64,000 bases of DNA from Bacilli bacterium (GCA_017941235.1 JAGAWU010000057.1:62001-126000), one strand, 5' to 3'. Counted from the stretch's first letter, positions 46,720 through 55,569 are shown. Made by a program: numbers and translations. Notes: generated from the sequence alone by a model not told the origin.

Positions 46720-48117
46720 ATGAAAAAAGTATTTAAAATAATTATATCTTTGTTATTAGTTTCTTTTTGTATTTATTTTTTTAAGATAGTTACTGATTTA
46801 AATTTGATTCCTACTAAGTTTTACATTGTTACAATTGTAATTACTTCTATATTAACTATATTAAGTATTGTTTTCTTATTTATTAAGAAGACTTGGACTA
46901 AAGTAGTTAGTATTATATTAATGATTATACTTTTTTGTATATTTATTTTTGGTATATTCTTTTGTAATAAAATAATTTCTTTTTTTGATAAAGGGTTTAA
47001 TAATAATTTAGTTGAGACTACTACATATGATGTTATTGTACTTAAAAATAGTAATTATAATAATATTAAGGATTTAAATGATAAAAGTATTGGTTATCTT
47101 TCTAAGAATAAGAGTGTTAATTCTAATTTGAAGGGTAGTTTTAACTTTAAAGAATATGATAGTTCTATTAATATGTATAATGATCTTTCTAATAATAAGA
47201 TTGATTCTATACTTATTAATGATGCTTATTTAGATATTTTTAATGAGCATTATAAAGGTTTTGATGATTCTATTAAAGTGATTTATCATTTTGATAAGAA
47301 AAAGATAAATACTAAGAAGAAAGAAGTAAAAAAGGTTGAACCTATTAATATACTTATTTCTGGTAGTGATTCTAGAAGTTATAGTATAGTTAATAATTCT
47401 AGAAGTGATGTAAATATGATTATGACTATTAATCCTACTACTAGAAAAGTACTTCTTACTAGTATACCTAGAGATTATTATGTTAAACTTCATGGTACTA
47501 GTGGTCTTAATGATAAGCTTACACATAGTGGTATATATGGTATGGATATGACTAGAGAAACTTTAGAAGATGTGTTTAATATTAAGATTGATTATACTAT
47601 TAAAGTTGGGTTTAACTCTGTTATTAACTTAGTTAATTCTATTGGTGGAATAGATGTTTATTCTGATATTACTTTTAATTCTTCTCATATGAAGGGTTGG
47701 GTTGTAAAACAAGGTACTAATCATTTTAATGGAGAACAAGCACTTGCTTTTTCTAGGGAAAGATATGCTTATATTGAAGGTGATAGACATCGTGTTCAAA
47801 ATCAACAATTAGTACTTGAAGCTATATTTAATAAAGTTTCTTCTGATAAAAAATTAATTTCTAAGTATGATGAAATACTTAAGGCTTTATCTGATTTTTA
47901 TATAACTGATGTACCTGATAGTTATGTAAAACTTCTTGTTAAAAAAGAACTTACTGAAAATGGTAAATGGACTGTAATTAAACAAAAAGTAGATGGGGAA
48001 GGGGCTTATCTTGAAACTTATTCAATGCCTGGTAGAAAATTATATGTAATGATTCCTAATCAAGATACAGTAAATGAATGTTCAAATCAAATTAATAAAG
48101 TAATTCTTTCTGAATAA
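46720..48117 (+). CDS. LytR-CpsA-Psr family wall-polymer ligase
   Basis: A 465-residue protein with three N-terminal membrane helices (up to about residue 95), a middle extracellular domain (about 105-205) and the LCP catalytic domain. LCP motifs are ILISGSDSRSYS, RSDVNMIMTINP, LLTSIPRDYYVKL, NDKLTHSGIYG, VGFNSVINLVNSIGGIDVYSD and FSRERYAYIEGDRHRVQNQQ; the Arg and Asp residues that bind the polyprenyl pyrophosphate are all present. It transfers teichoic acid or capsule to peptidoglycan. GGAGG precedes the ATG. Confidence 0.94.
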   Translation: MKKVFKIIISLLLVSFCIYFFKIVTDLNLIPTKFYIVTIVITSILTILSIVFLFIKKTWTKVVSIILMIILFCIFIFGIFFCNKIISFFDKGFNNNLVETTTYDVIVLKNSNYNNIKDLNDKSIGYLSKNKSVNSNLKGSFNFKEYDSSINMYNDLSNNKIDSILINDAYLDIFNEHYKGFDDSIKVIYHFDKKKINTKKKEVKKVEPINILISGSDSRSYSIVNNSRSDVNMIMTINPTTRKVLLTSIPRDYYVKLHGTSGLNDKLTHSGIYGMDMTRETLEDVFNIKIDYTIKVGFNSVINLVNSIGGIDVYSDITFNSSHMKGWVVKQGTNHFNGEQALAFSRERYAYIEGDRHRVQNQQLVLEAIFNKVSSDKKLISKYDEILKALSDFYITDVPDSYVKLLVKKELTENGKWTVIKQKVDGEGAYLETYSMPGRKLYVMIPNQDTVNECSNQINKVILSE

Positions 48118-48121
48118 TAAA

Positions 48122-48155
48122 AGAACTGATAAATTTTTATCAGTTCTATTTTTTT
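48122..48155. terminator. Bidirectional terminator between LCP gene and lexA
   Basis: AGAACTGATAAA (48122-48133) and TTTATCAGTTCT (48136-48147) form a 12-bp stem with T-runs outside on both strands; it serves the two convergent genes. Confidence 0.9.
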
Positions 48156-48771
48156 AAAAAGTTCTATATAGTCCTATTGCTTTGCCTAGTATTGTAACAT
48201 TATCTAATATGATAGGTGCCATTGTATCATTTTCTGGTTGCAATCTAAAGTGTCCATTTTCTTTATAAAAAGTTTTAACAGTTACTTCATTATTATCATT
48301 CATTGCTACTACTGTTTCACCATTAGTTGCAGTGTTTTTTCTTTGTACTATTAATATATCACCATCATATATTCCAACATTAATCATACTTTCACCACTT
48401 ACTTTTAAAGTGAATACTTCACCTTTACCTGAAACTATTTCAGCTGGAAGTGGGAAGAATTCATTAGGAGTTTCAATTGCTTCAATTGGAGTTCCTGCTG
48501 TTACTTTTCCAAGAAGTGGAACTTCAACTATATTTTCATCCTTTTCTTCAAATTCATTTTCTACTAATAATTTAATTGTTCTATTTTTACTATTTCCTTT
48601 TTCTATGTATCCTTTTTCTGCTAACTTATTCAAATGAAAATGAATAGTTGCGGGACTTGATAAGTGAGCTGCTTCACCAATCTCTCTTACTGTAGGTGGA
48701 TATCCATTTTTTGCTAAGAGTTTCTTTAAAACTTGTAAAATATTATATTGACTATCTGTAAGTTTTTCCAT
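48154..48771 (-). CDS. lexA: LexA repressor
   Basis: A 205-residue SOS repressor. The N-terminal winged helix (DSQYNILQVLKKLLAKNGYPPTVREIGEAAHLSSPATIHFHLNKLAEKGYI) binds DNA. The self-cleavage site Ala-Gly is in GKVTAGTP; the catalytic Ser is in KVSGESM and the Lys in EVTVKTF. The start at 48771 follows AAGGAGG; an earlier in-frame start has no ribosome site. Its promoter overlaps a LexA-like box, so it should repress itself. It is transcribed away from a small membrane-protein gene that shares the regulatory region. Confidence 0.96.
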   Translation of the reverse strand: MEKLTDSQYNILQVLKKLLAKNGYPPTVREIGEAAHLSSPATIHFHLNKLAEKGYIEKGNSKNRTIKLLVENEFEEKDENIVEVPLLGKVTAGTPIEAIETPNEFFPLPAEIVSGKGEVFTLKVSGESMINVGIYDGDILIVQRKNTATNGETVVAMNDNNEVTVKTFYKENGHFRLQPENDTMAPIILDNVTILGKAIGLYRTF

Positions 48772-48791
48772 AGGTTCCTCCTTATATTTAC

Positions 48792-48869
48792 ATATTAACA
48801 TAGTAGTTTACATTTGTCAAACAAATGTTTAAATAATATATTGACACGAACAAGTGTACGTAGTACAAT
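48792..48869. promoter_or_regulatory. Divergent SOS promoters with two LexA boxes
   Basis: Rightward promoter: TTGACA (48841-48846), 17 bp, TACAAT (48864-48869), with the spacer starting CGAACAAGTGTACG (48847-48860), one mismatch from the Bacillus LexA consensus. Leftward (lexA) promoter: TTGACA (complement of 48815-48820), 17 bp, TAATAT (complement of 48792-48797), with a second LexA-like site CAAACAAATGTTTA (48818-48831) over its -35. Confidence 0.82.
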
Positions 48870-48899
48870 TAATTTGTAAGATGAAGGGAGATGTAGAAT

Positions 48900-49061
48900 A
48901 TGGAAAAAGTTTTAAAGAAAGGTTTATGTTTAATAGCAATTTATGTAATAGCAATTGTTTTAGTATTTTTGATGAGTGAAAGAATTACAAGATTAGATAG
49001 AGGTACAGGTCAAGATTTTAGAAATACTAATGGTTCTGTCTCCGTTACTTTGGAAAAATAA
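48900..49061 (+). CDS. 53-aa SOS-controlled single-helix membrane protein
   Basis: A short gene divergent from lexA with AAGGGAG before the ATG and a strong terminator right after the stop. The product has a basic start (MEKVLKKG), one membrane helix (LCLIAIYVIAIVLVFLMS), and a short polar extracellular tail (ERITRLDRGTGQDF, NTNGSVSVTLEK). The LexA box in its promoter says it is induced by DNA damage. In Bacillus the lexA-divergent yneA encodes a membrane cell-division inhibitor; this gene has the same position, regulation and topology but no LysM domain. A division-inhibitor role is therefore an inference from context. Confidence 0.72.
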   Translation: MEKVLKKGLCLIAIYVIAIVLVFLMSERITRLDRGTGQDFRNTNGSVSVTLEK

Positions 49062-49092
49062 AGTTGTTCCTTATTGGAATAACTTTATTTTT
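49056..49092 (+). terminator. Terminator after the SOS membrane-protein gene
   Basis: AAATAAAGTTGTTCC (49056-49070) pairs with GGAATAACTTTATTT (49076-49090), nearly perfect, with a T-rich end. Confidence 0.88.
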
Positions 49093-49124
49093 GTGTTACG
49101 ATAGATATCGAAAGTGGTGATAAG

Positions 49125-51737
49125 ATGAATAAGATAATATTAGTAGATGGAAATAACCTGTTATTTAGAAGTTTTTATGCAACTAGTTATACAGGTAATA
49201 TTATGAGAAACTCTAAAGGATTTCCTACTAATGCTATATATGGTTTTATAAATATGATTAATAAAATTATAGATGAAGAGAAACCATCTTTTATGTTAGT
49301 TGCTTTTGATAAAGGTAAAACATTTAGACATGATAAATATGATGATTATAAAGCTGGAAGAGCAGCTATGCCAGAAGACTTGAAACTTCAATTCCCAGTT
49401 AGTAAAGAAATACTTGATGCAATGGGAATATTTCATTATGAAATAGACAATTATGAAGCAGATGATATAATTGGTACACTTTCTAGAATAGCAACTGAAA
49501 GAGAAGATTTTATAGGTACAATAATTAGTAGTGATAAAGATTTATTACAATTAATTAATGATGAAATAGATGTTAAACTTTTAAAACAAAATGATCATAT
49601 AAGAATGACTAAAGAAAAATTTAGGGAAATATATGAAACTGATCCTATACATATGATAGATTTAAAAGCACTTATGGGTGATTCTAGTGATAATATACCA
49701 GGAGTTAAAGGAATAGGAGAAAAAACTGCTATTAAGTTAATTAGTGAGTATGGAGATATAAATAACTTATATGAACATATAGATGAAATTAAAGGAAAAA
49801 CAAAAGAAAAACTAATTGATGGAAAAGAATCATGTTTTATGAGCTATGATATTGCTACTATATATAAAGAAGTACCAATAGACTTTGAATTAGAAGATAC
49901 AGTTTATAAAGGTATTAATGAAGATAAACTTAGAGATATGCTTACAGAACTTGAATTTCATTCACTTCTTAGAAAATATGATTTAACTGCTAAAGAAAAG
50001 AAAATAGATAAAGAAGTTAAGAATTATCAAATTAAAGATATTAAAGATTTTGATTCTTCTAAAGAATTTAGTTATTATTTAGAACTTAATTCTTTTAATT
50101 ATCATAATGCTGAAGTAATAGGTTTATCTATTTGTGATGGAGAAAATATATATTTTATAGAAAAAGATGATATAATTAACCATTTAGATATATTTACATC
50201 TAATACTAATAAATTTACTTATGATTTAAAGAAGAGTTATGTTTTCTTTAAGAAAAACTATGGTATAGAAATTAAAAATACTACTTTTGATACTATGATA
50301 GGATGTTATTTACTTGATTATACTGTTAAAGATGATATAAGTTTTATAGCACAGAATTTTTCTTATGATATACCTTTATATGAAGATTTTTATGGTACAG
50401 AAAAGAGAAAAAAAGAAGTAGATAGTGATTCTTTAAGAAAAGTTATTTGTGATAAAGCAGCATTTATATTTGATACAAGAGTTGAAATACTTAAGAAGAT
50501 AGAAGAGTTTAATGAAACAGATTTATTTTTAGATATAGAACTTCCACTTGCTTATGTACTTAGTGATATGGAACTTGAAGGGATTACAGTAAAACGCGAG
50601 GTATTAGATGAGATGGGAGAAGAATTAAAAGTAGAAATTGATCGTTTAGAAAAAGAAATATATTTCTTATCAGGAGAGGAATTTAATATAATGTCTCCTA
50701 AACAACTTGGAGATATATTATTTGTAAAACTAGGTATTAAATATCCTAAGAGAAAATCTGATGATAAGAGTTTTTCTACCAGTAAAGAAATACTTGATAA
50801 ACTTGTTGATGTTCATCCTATAATTAATAAAATATTAGAGTATAGAGCTATAACTAAGCTTTATACAACTTATATAGAAGGTTTAAAACCTGAAATAAAA
50901 GAGGATGGAAAAGTACATACTATATTTAATCAAACATTAACACGTACAGGTAGACTTTCTAGTGTTAGTCCTAATCTTCAAAATATTCCTATTAGAGATG
51001 AGTTAGGCAAAAAAATAAGAAGAGCATTTGTGGCTTTAGATGATTCAGTTTTACTTTCAAGTGATTATTCACAAGTAGAACTTAGAATGTTTGCTCATGT
51101 AAGTGGGGTAGAGAAGTTAAAGGAAGCTTTCCTTAAAGATATTGATATACATACTAAAACAGCTAGTGATATATTTCATGTTCCTCTTGAAGAAGTAGAT
51201 AAAAATATGAGAAGGACTGCTAAAGCAGTTAACTTTGGTATACTTTATGGAATTAGTAGTTTTGGACTTGCAGAGGATTTACATATTCCTGTTAAAGAAG
51301 CCAAGAGTTTTTTAGATAATTATTTAGAGACTTATTCAGGCGTTAAGGAATATATGGAAGAAGAAAAGAATAAAGCATATAGTAATGGATATGTTTTAAC
51401 TATTATGAATAGAAGACGTAATTTAGAAGAGCTAAAATCTAAGAACTTTATTATACGTTCTCAAGGGGAAAGAATGGCTCTTAATACACCAATACAGGGA
51501 AGTAGTGCTGATATACTTAAAAAAGCTATGGTTGATATATTTAATGAATTTAATAAACGTAATTTAAAGAGTAAAATGTTAATACAAGTACACGATGAAT
51601 TAATATTTAATGTATTAAATAGTGAACTTGATGTAGTAAGAGAAATAGTTAGAGATAAGATGGAGAATGTTTATAAGCTTTCGGTTCCATTAAAAGTAGA
51701 TATTGAAACTGGTGTTAATTGGTATGATGCTAAATAA
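49125..51737 (+). CDS. polA: DNA polymerase I
   Basis: An 870-residue family A polymerase. Residues 1-290 are the 5'-3' exonuclease (KIILVDGNNLLFRSFYA, DNYEADDIIGTL, ALMGDSSDNIPGVKGIGEKTA). Residues about 300-480 are the 3'-5' exonuclease fold, but the catalytic DxE is lost (YLELNSF), so no proofreading is expected, as in Bacillus. The polymerase has motif A DYSQVELRMFAHVSG, motif B RRTAKAVNFGILYGIS and motif C QVHDELIFNV. It fills gaps during repair and lagging-strand synthesis; its place next to lexA fits a repair neighbourhood. Confidence 0.97.
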   Translation: MNKIILVDGNNLLFRSFYATSYTGNIMRNSKGFPTNAIYGFINMINKIIDEEKPSFMLVAFDKGKTFRHDKYDDYKAGRAAMPEDLKLQFPVSKEILDAMGIFHYEIDNYEADDIIGTLSRIATEREDFIGTIISSDKDLLQLINDEIDVKLLKQNDHIRMTKEKFREIYETDPIHMIDLKALMGDSSDNIPGVKGIGEKTAIKLISEYGDINNLYEHIDEIKGKTKEKLIDGKESCFMSYDIATIYKEVPIDFELEDTVYKGINEDKLRDMLTELEFHSLLRKYDLTAKEKKIDKEVKNYQIKDIKDFDSSKEFSYYLELNSFNYHNAEVIGLSICDGENIYFIEKDDIINHLDIFTSNTNKFTYDLKKSYVFFKKNYGIEIKNTTFDTMIGCYLLDYTVKDDISFIAQNFSYDIPLYEDFYGTEKRKKEVDSDSLRKVICDKAAFIFDTRVEILKKIEEFNETDLFLDIELPLAYVLSDMELEGITVKREVLDEMGEELKVEIDRLEKEIYFLSGEEFNIMSPKQLGDILFVKLGIKYPKRKSDDKSFSTSKEILDKLVDVHPIINKILEYRAITKLYTTYIEGLKPEIKEDGKVHTIFNQTLTRTGRLSSVSPNLQNIPIRDELGKKIRRAFVALDDSVLLSSDYSQVELRMFAHVSGVEKLKEAFLKDIDIHTKTASDIFHVPLEEVDKNMRRTAKAVNFGILYGISSFGLAEDLHIPVKEAKSFLDNYLETYSGVKEYMEEEKNKAYSNGYVLTIMNRRRNLEELKSKNFIIRSQGERMALNTPIQGSSADILKKAMVDIFNEFNKRNLKSKMLIQVHDELIFNVLNSELDVVREIVRDKMENVYKLSVPLKVDIETGVNWYDAK

Positions 51738-51824
51738 GTTAAAATGTATTTGCAAATAAAATCAGTAGTAAAAAAAGAAAATAATATTAATAAAAAGATT
51801 TAAATATAAAAGAGGTGTGTATTA

Positions 51825-52733
51825 ATGAAAATAAGCTTTGATAATTATAATGTTTTTTATTATGTTGCTAAATTTAAAAGTATAACTTCTACTGCAAATT
51901 ATCTACATGTTAGTCAGCCTGCTATTACTAGGCAAATTAAAAATTTGGAAATGAATTTAGGGTTTACTCTTTTTATTAGAAATAGTAGTGGTTTAAAATT
52001 GACATTAGAGGGTGAAAAATTATACAAAGAAGTGAGTAAGGCGATAGAAATATTTAATTCTGTCGAATCTAAGTATAATGAATTTAAACCTGCTGAGGAG
52101 GGGACAATTAAAGTTTTATCAGGATATGCTACTACAAAGAATGTGTTATTACCTATAATAACACAATTCAATAAACTATATCCTAAAATAAAAGTCTTTG
52201 TTGAGTATTATCCATTTAAGGAGGCAATTAGTAAATTAAGAAATGGGGAAGTAGATATTTTACTAATGAATAGTGAGGATCATTTAGAATATGCAGATTT
52301 AGAGTTTACTAACTTTTATACTCTTAATGATGTTTTTATTGTTAGTGATACTATAAAAGATAAATATCCTGATTTAATTAAATTGGAGGAAATAAATAAT
52401 TATCCCATAATATGTAAGAAAGATTCTAATAATGCTCGCAATTATATAATTAGATTTTTGAATGAGAGGGGCATAGAATTTAAGCCTACATGGGAACTTA
52501 CTGATCATTGGTTAGTTGAAGAATATATCAAAATGAATATGGGTATTGGAATAGTTAGTCGCGAATTTGTACAGAAAGATTTAGATAATGGTACTTTGGT
52601 CGAAATTAAAACTGATAAATTATTACCTAAACGTAGTTTAAGTTATGCCATTAGAAAGAATAGCTTATTAAGACCTGAACTTATTAAGTTAATGCATTTT
52701 TTTGATAATGCATCTAAAAAATATCAAAAATAG
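51825..52733 (+). CDS. LysR-type transcriptional regulator
   Basis: A 302-residue regulator. The N-terminal winged HTH (NYNVFYYVAKFKSITSTANYLHVSQPAITRQIKNLEMNLGFTLFIRN) is typical; the effector domain (about 90-295) has the periplasmic-binding-protein fold, with GTIKVLSGYAT and EEYIKMNMGIGIVSREFVQKDL. It ends in a strong terminator and lies directly before the E1/JAB/Ubl operon, same strand, so it may control that operon; the ligand is unknown. GAGGTG precedes the ATG. Confidence 0.92.
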   Translation: MKISFDNYNVFYYVAKFKSITSTANYLHVSQPAITRQIKNLEMNLGFTLFIRNSSGLKLTLEGEKLYKEVSKAIEIFNSVESKYNEFKPAEEGTIKVLSGYATTKNVLLPIITQFNKLYPKIKVFVEYYPFKEAISKLRNGEVDILLMNSEDHLEYADLEFTNFYTLNDVFIVSDTIKDKYPDLIKLEEINNYPIICKKDSNNARNYIIRFLNERGIEFKPTWELTDHWLVEEYIKMNMGIGIVSREFVQKDLDNGTLVEIKTDKLLPKRSLSYAIRKNSLLRPELIKLMHFFDNASKKYQK

Positions 52734-52744
52734 TTTATAAATTT

Positions 52745-52801
52745 AAGTTATGACAGTATAAAAAAAAAGTATTTGTCATAACTTTTTTTGTTAAATATAA
52801 T
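52745..52801 (+). promoter_or_regulatory. Terminator with the next promoter embedded in its 3' arm
   Basis: AAGTTATGACA (52745-52755) and TGTCATAACTT (52774-52784) form a perfect 11-bp stem followed by seven Ts, ending the LysR gene. Inside the 3' arm, TTGTCA (52773-52778), 17 bp, TATAAT (52796-52801) make a near-consensus promoter for the E1-like gene. Confidence 0.8.
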
Positions 52802-52820
52802 AGTTGAGAAAGGAGTTAAT

Positions 52821-53561
52821 ATGACTGAGTTTGAAGAAAAGAGATATAGTCGTCAAATTTTACTTAAAGGGGTTGGGATAGAAGGACAAACAAAATTGAT
52901 TAATTCAAAAATATTGATAGTTGGATTTGGTGGATTAGGCACAGGTGTTGCCATGTTTTTGACAAGAATGGGTATTGGACATCTCGGTATAATTGATAAA
53001 GATTCTGTTGACATTAGCAACATTCAAAGACAAATTTTATATGATGAAAAAGATGTTGGTGTTAGTAAAATAAAATCAGGGATAAAAAAACTCAAGCAAA
53101 TAAATGCCAACCTTATTATTGATGAATACGATTTTATGTTAAATCAAGAGAATGCTAATCTAATAATTAATAAATATGATATTATTGTCGATTGCACTGA
53201 TAATTATAAAACTAGAGCAATAATAAGTAGAGCCTGTATTGATAATCATAAGACATGTGTGTTCGGTGGCGTTAATGAGTTTAATGGTTTTATATTTACA
53301 CATATTGATAAAAGCCCATGTTTTGAATGTTTAATGGGCGAATATGAAAAACTAGTTCAGAAAGATAAGAATAACAAGGTAGTAGGTGTTATTGGTGCGA
53401 TGGTAGGAATTATTTCGAGCATGCAAGCGCTTGAAGTGGCTAAAATAATATTAAATATTGGATCTTTAGCAACTGATAAGATGATTATTGTTGATGGAAT
53501 GGATTTTTCTACATCATTTATTTCTGTAGAAACTAAACCTAAATGTTATTGCAATAGGTGA
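52821..53561 (+). CDS. ThiF/MoeB-like E1 adenylating enzyme
   Basis: A 246-residue enzyme of the ubiquitin-activating superfamily that adenylates the C-terminal Gly of a beta-grasp protein. KRYSRQILLKGVGIEGQTKL, ILIVGFGGLGTGVAMFLTRMGIGHLGIIDKDSVDISNIQRQILY and IIVDCTDNYKTRAIISRACI are the family's ATP and Mg sites. Zinc ligands are in CFEC and the terminal CYC. Start: ATG after AAAGGAG. No rhodanese domain or E2-like gene is near. The predicted partner is the Gly-Gly protein two genes downstream. Confidence 0.9.
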   Translation: MTEFEEKRYSRQILLKGVGIEGQTKLINSKILIVGFGGLGTGVAMFLTRMGIGHLGIIDKDSVDISNIQRQILYDEKDVGVSKIKSGIKKLKQINANLIIDEYDFMLNQENANLIINKYDIIVDCTDNYKTRAIISRACIDNHKTCVFGGVNEFNGFIFTHIDKSPCFECLMGEYEKLVQKDKNNKVVGVIGAMVGIISSMQALEVAKIILNIGSLATDKMIIVDGMDFSTSFISVETKPKCYCNR

Positions 53562-53566
53562 TAATT

Positions 53567-54121
53567 ATGAAAATATATATTAAAGAATGGGATTATAATA
53601 AAATTATTAACCATTGTGTTAGAAAACTTAATTCTATTTATGAAGATGATGAAACAAAGGAAAGACAAGCTTTTGGAGTGATTGTTGGCAGAAAAATAGA
53701 TAAAAATCAATTTTTTGTAACAAGAATTGTTAACTTGAAAAATAATTATAGATTTGAAGATTTAACTTCAAAAAAAATGAATAGTTATATTGAAAAATAT
53801 GCAATTCCTGGAGGCGCTGATGTAAATGAAAGAGCATGGGCGATTGATCCAATTGAATTGAATTATATATTAGTAAGTCTAAATGGGAATGAAGAATTTT
53901 TAGGTACTTATCATATGCATAGTGATATTTCGTGGGCTGGTGATTATCCTAAATATTTACCTACATTATTGGATAGAAAACTTAATATTAATAGTGGCTT
54001 GATTAATCTTATTGTATATATAGGTGAAAAAAAACAACAAATAAGAGCTTTCTTTGAATCAAATATAGATATGGAATATGAATTAATTGTTGTGGATGGA
54101 GATGATTATAGTGAAAATTAG
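53567..54121 (+). CDS. Divergent JAB/MPN-domain protein
   Basis: A 184-residue protein with the prokaryotic JAB fold pattern: GVIVGRKIDKNQFFVTRIVNLKNN, then AWAIDPIELNYILVSLNGNEEFLGTYHMHSD. Active JAMM peptidases have Glu in ExxG, HxH, then PSxxD. Here HMH is present, but the Glu place reads QAFG (a Glu is two residues earlier), and the Ser/Asp part is WAGDYPK. It may be a variant metal peptidase or a non-catalytic relative. In sulfur-carrier systems the JAB enzyme releases the finished product from the carrier. Start ATG 53567 follows AGGTG; it overlaps the next gene by 11 bp. Confidence 0.7.
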   Translation: MKIYIKEWDYNKIINHCVRKLNSIYEDDETKERQAFGVIVGRKIDKNQFFVTRIVNLKNNYRFEDLTSKKMNSYIEKYAIPGGADVNERAWAIDPIELNYILVSLNGNEEFLGTYHMHSDISWAGDYPKYLPTLLDRKLNINSGLINLIVYIGEKKQQIRAFFESNIDMEYELIVVDGDDYSEN

Positions 54122-54359
54122 ATTTAATTATTATTTAAAAATCAGAAGTATCATGAAAAAGGAATTTGATGAATTTGATGTGAATGAAAAGAAAAGTTTA
54201 AAGGAAATTATATTTGAAAATATAGAAAAAGATAAAATTGATCAAATTGATTTATCAGAATTATTAATAATTTGTGGTGGCAAAAATGTGGATAGTATAG
54301 ATATGATGGTCGAAAAAGATACAGTATTCTCAATTTGCCCTAAGATATATGGGGGATAA
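54111..54359 (+). CDS. MoaD/ThiS-like beta-grasp protein ending in Gly-Gly
   Basis: An 82-residue protein from a GTG start (KIRFNYYLKIRSIMKKEFDEFDV), with SLKEIIFENIEK, a central LLIICGGKNVDSIDMMVEKDTVFSICPKIYGG and a terminal Gly-Gly. The end 'GKNVD...L/M..KDTV.SICP.I.GG' matches the MoaD/ThiS consensus (NG..V, DGDEVAIFPP.SGG). It needs no processing to expose the Gly-Gly. It lies with the E1-like and JAB-like genes, so it is probably a sulfur carrier or a protein tag. It does not look like a molybdopterin or thiamin gene by context, as no moa/mob or thi genes are near. Confidence 0.8.
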   Translation: MKIRFNYYLKIRSIMKKEFDEFDVNEKKSLKEIIFENIEKDKIDQIDLSELLIICGGKNVDSIDMMVEKDTVFSICPKIYGG

Positions 54360-54360
54360 T

Positions 54361-55413
54361 ATGAAAAAAAGATATGATTTTAGAAGTGATACGTGTACAA
54401 TGCCAACAGAAGAAATGCGAAAAGCTATATATGAAGCTGAGGTTGGAGACCAAGGATATGGTGAGGATATTGCAACTAATAAATTAGAAGAGTATTGTGC
54501 TAAATTATTTAATAAAGAAGCTGCTTTATTTATGTGCTCAGGTACAATGAGTGATCAGGTAGCACTTAGATGTTGGACTAATTCTGGTGATGAAGTTATC
54601 ATAGATGAAAGTTATCATATTAATTATTTTCAAGGTGCGCAATCAATCGATATAGGAAAAGTTATTTTAAATACATGTAAAACACCTGATGGAATTATTC
54701 ATGTTTCTGATATTAAAGAAAGATTAAATAGTAGAATGCATGATAATACATTCACTAGGACAAAATTATTATCGTTAGAAAATACTATTAATTCTCATGG
54801 TGGAAGAATTTATCCTATAGAAGTGTTAAAAGAAAATTATGAATTTTGTAAAACAAAAGGAATTAAAGTACATATTGATGGTGAAAGAATTATGAATGCT
54901 TGTATAGCTTCTGGTTTAAAACCAAGCGATTATGCGCAATATGCAGATACTATAACTATGTCTTTTTCAAAAGGGCTTGGTGCACCATTTGGATCCATTA
55001 TAATGGGTGATAAAGAGACAATTACTAGAGCGAGAAAATTTAGAAGATGGTATGGGGGACATTTACATCAGTCTGGTTTTATGGCTGCAGCTGCATATTT
55101 TGCAGTTACACATAACGTAGATAGATTAAAAGATGATCATGCTAATGCTAAATTATTGGTTGATATCATTAGAAAAAATACTGACAAGGTAGTTTTAAAT
55201 GATCCTATGACTAATATTGTTATGATGGATATTAAAAATCTTGGAGTAACGGCTGATGAATTTGTTAAAAAGTGTAGTGAGAAAGATATATTGTTATTTC
55301 CTTATAATGAATATATAGTTAGAGCGATTACTTGTTTAAATGTTAATAAAGAAGACGTTATTTATTCAGCTAATGTAATAAATAACATAATAAATGAAAT
55401 ATTAAATAAATAA
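54361..55413 (+). CDS. Threonine-aldolase-family PLP enzyme
   Basis: A 350-residue fold-type-I PLP enzyme of the beta-eliminating lyase/low-specificity threonine aldolase family. RYDFRSDTCTMPTEEMRKAI, DQGYGEDIATNKLEE, ALFMCSGTMSDQVAL, the catalytic His region DESYHINYFQGAQ, LLSLENTINSHGGRIYP, VHIDGERIMNA, and the PLP Lys in TMSFSKGLGAPFGS are all present. It could cleave or make beta-hydroxy amino acids; its place in the E1/JAB/Ubl operon suggests it makes or modifies the amino acid substrate. Start ATG 54361 after GGGGG. Confidence 0.9.
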   Translation: MKKRYDFRSDTCTMPTEEMRKAIYEAEVGDQGYGEDIATNKLEEYCAKLFNKEAALFMCSGTMSDQVALRCWTNSGDEVIIDESYHINYFQGAQSIDIGKVILNTCKTPDGIIHVSDIKERLNSRMHDNTFTRTKLLSLENTINSHGGRIYPIEVLKENYEFCKTKGIKVHIDGERIMNACIASGLKPSDYAQYADTITMSFSKGLGAPFGSIIMGDKETITRARKFRRWYGGHLHQSGFMAAAAYFAVTHNVDRLKDDHANAKLLVDIIRKNTDKVVLNDPMTNIVMMDIKNLGVTADEFVKKCSEKDILLFPYNEYIVRAITCLNVNKEDVIYSANVINNIINEILNK

Positions 55414-55569
55414 TGGAGATCAACTATGAATAGTCAATAGTTTTTAATAAAAAAATTAAAAAGGTTTAATTTTAAAACTATTGCACAGCAATGCACCGTA
55501 AGTGAGGTTACGGTTATGAAATCCTTTTGTCAATGAAGACGTTAAAATAAGCATAGTTCTTTGAAATAA
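55414..55569. other. Spacer and right-end non-coding part of the IS110 copy
   Basis: After the PLP gene, GGAG and ATG (55426) start only a four-codon frame, perhaps the remnant of a gene start cut by the insertion. Then ACCGTAA/TTACGGT form a perfect 7-bp hairpin near 55495-55516. The exact IS end is not visible. Confidence 0.35.

Noticed and set aside
52788-52820. Upstream in-frame start for the E1-like gene
   Set aside because: It lies in the T-run and promoter region; the ATG at 52821 has AAAGGAG at the right distance and begins at the family's usual N-terminus.
52821-55413. Type II CBASS or Bil-type antiviral system
   Set aside because: Both use E1 and JAB proteins, but there is no CD-NTase, E2-like or effector gene, and the small protein looks like MoaD/ThiS. 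A metabolic sulfur-carrier role fits better.
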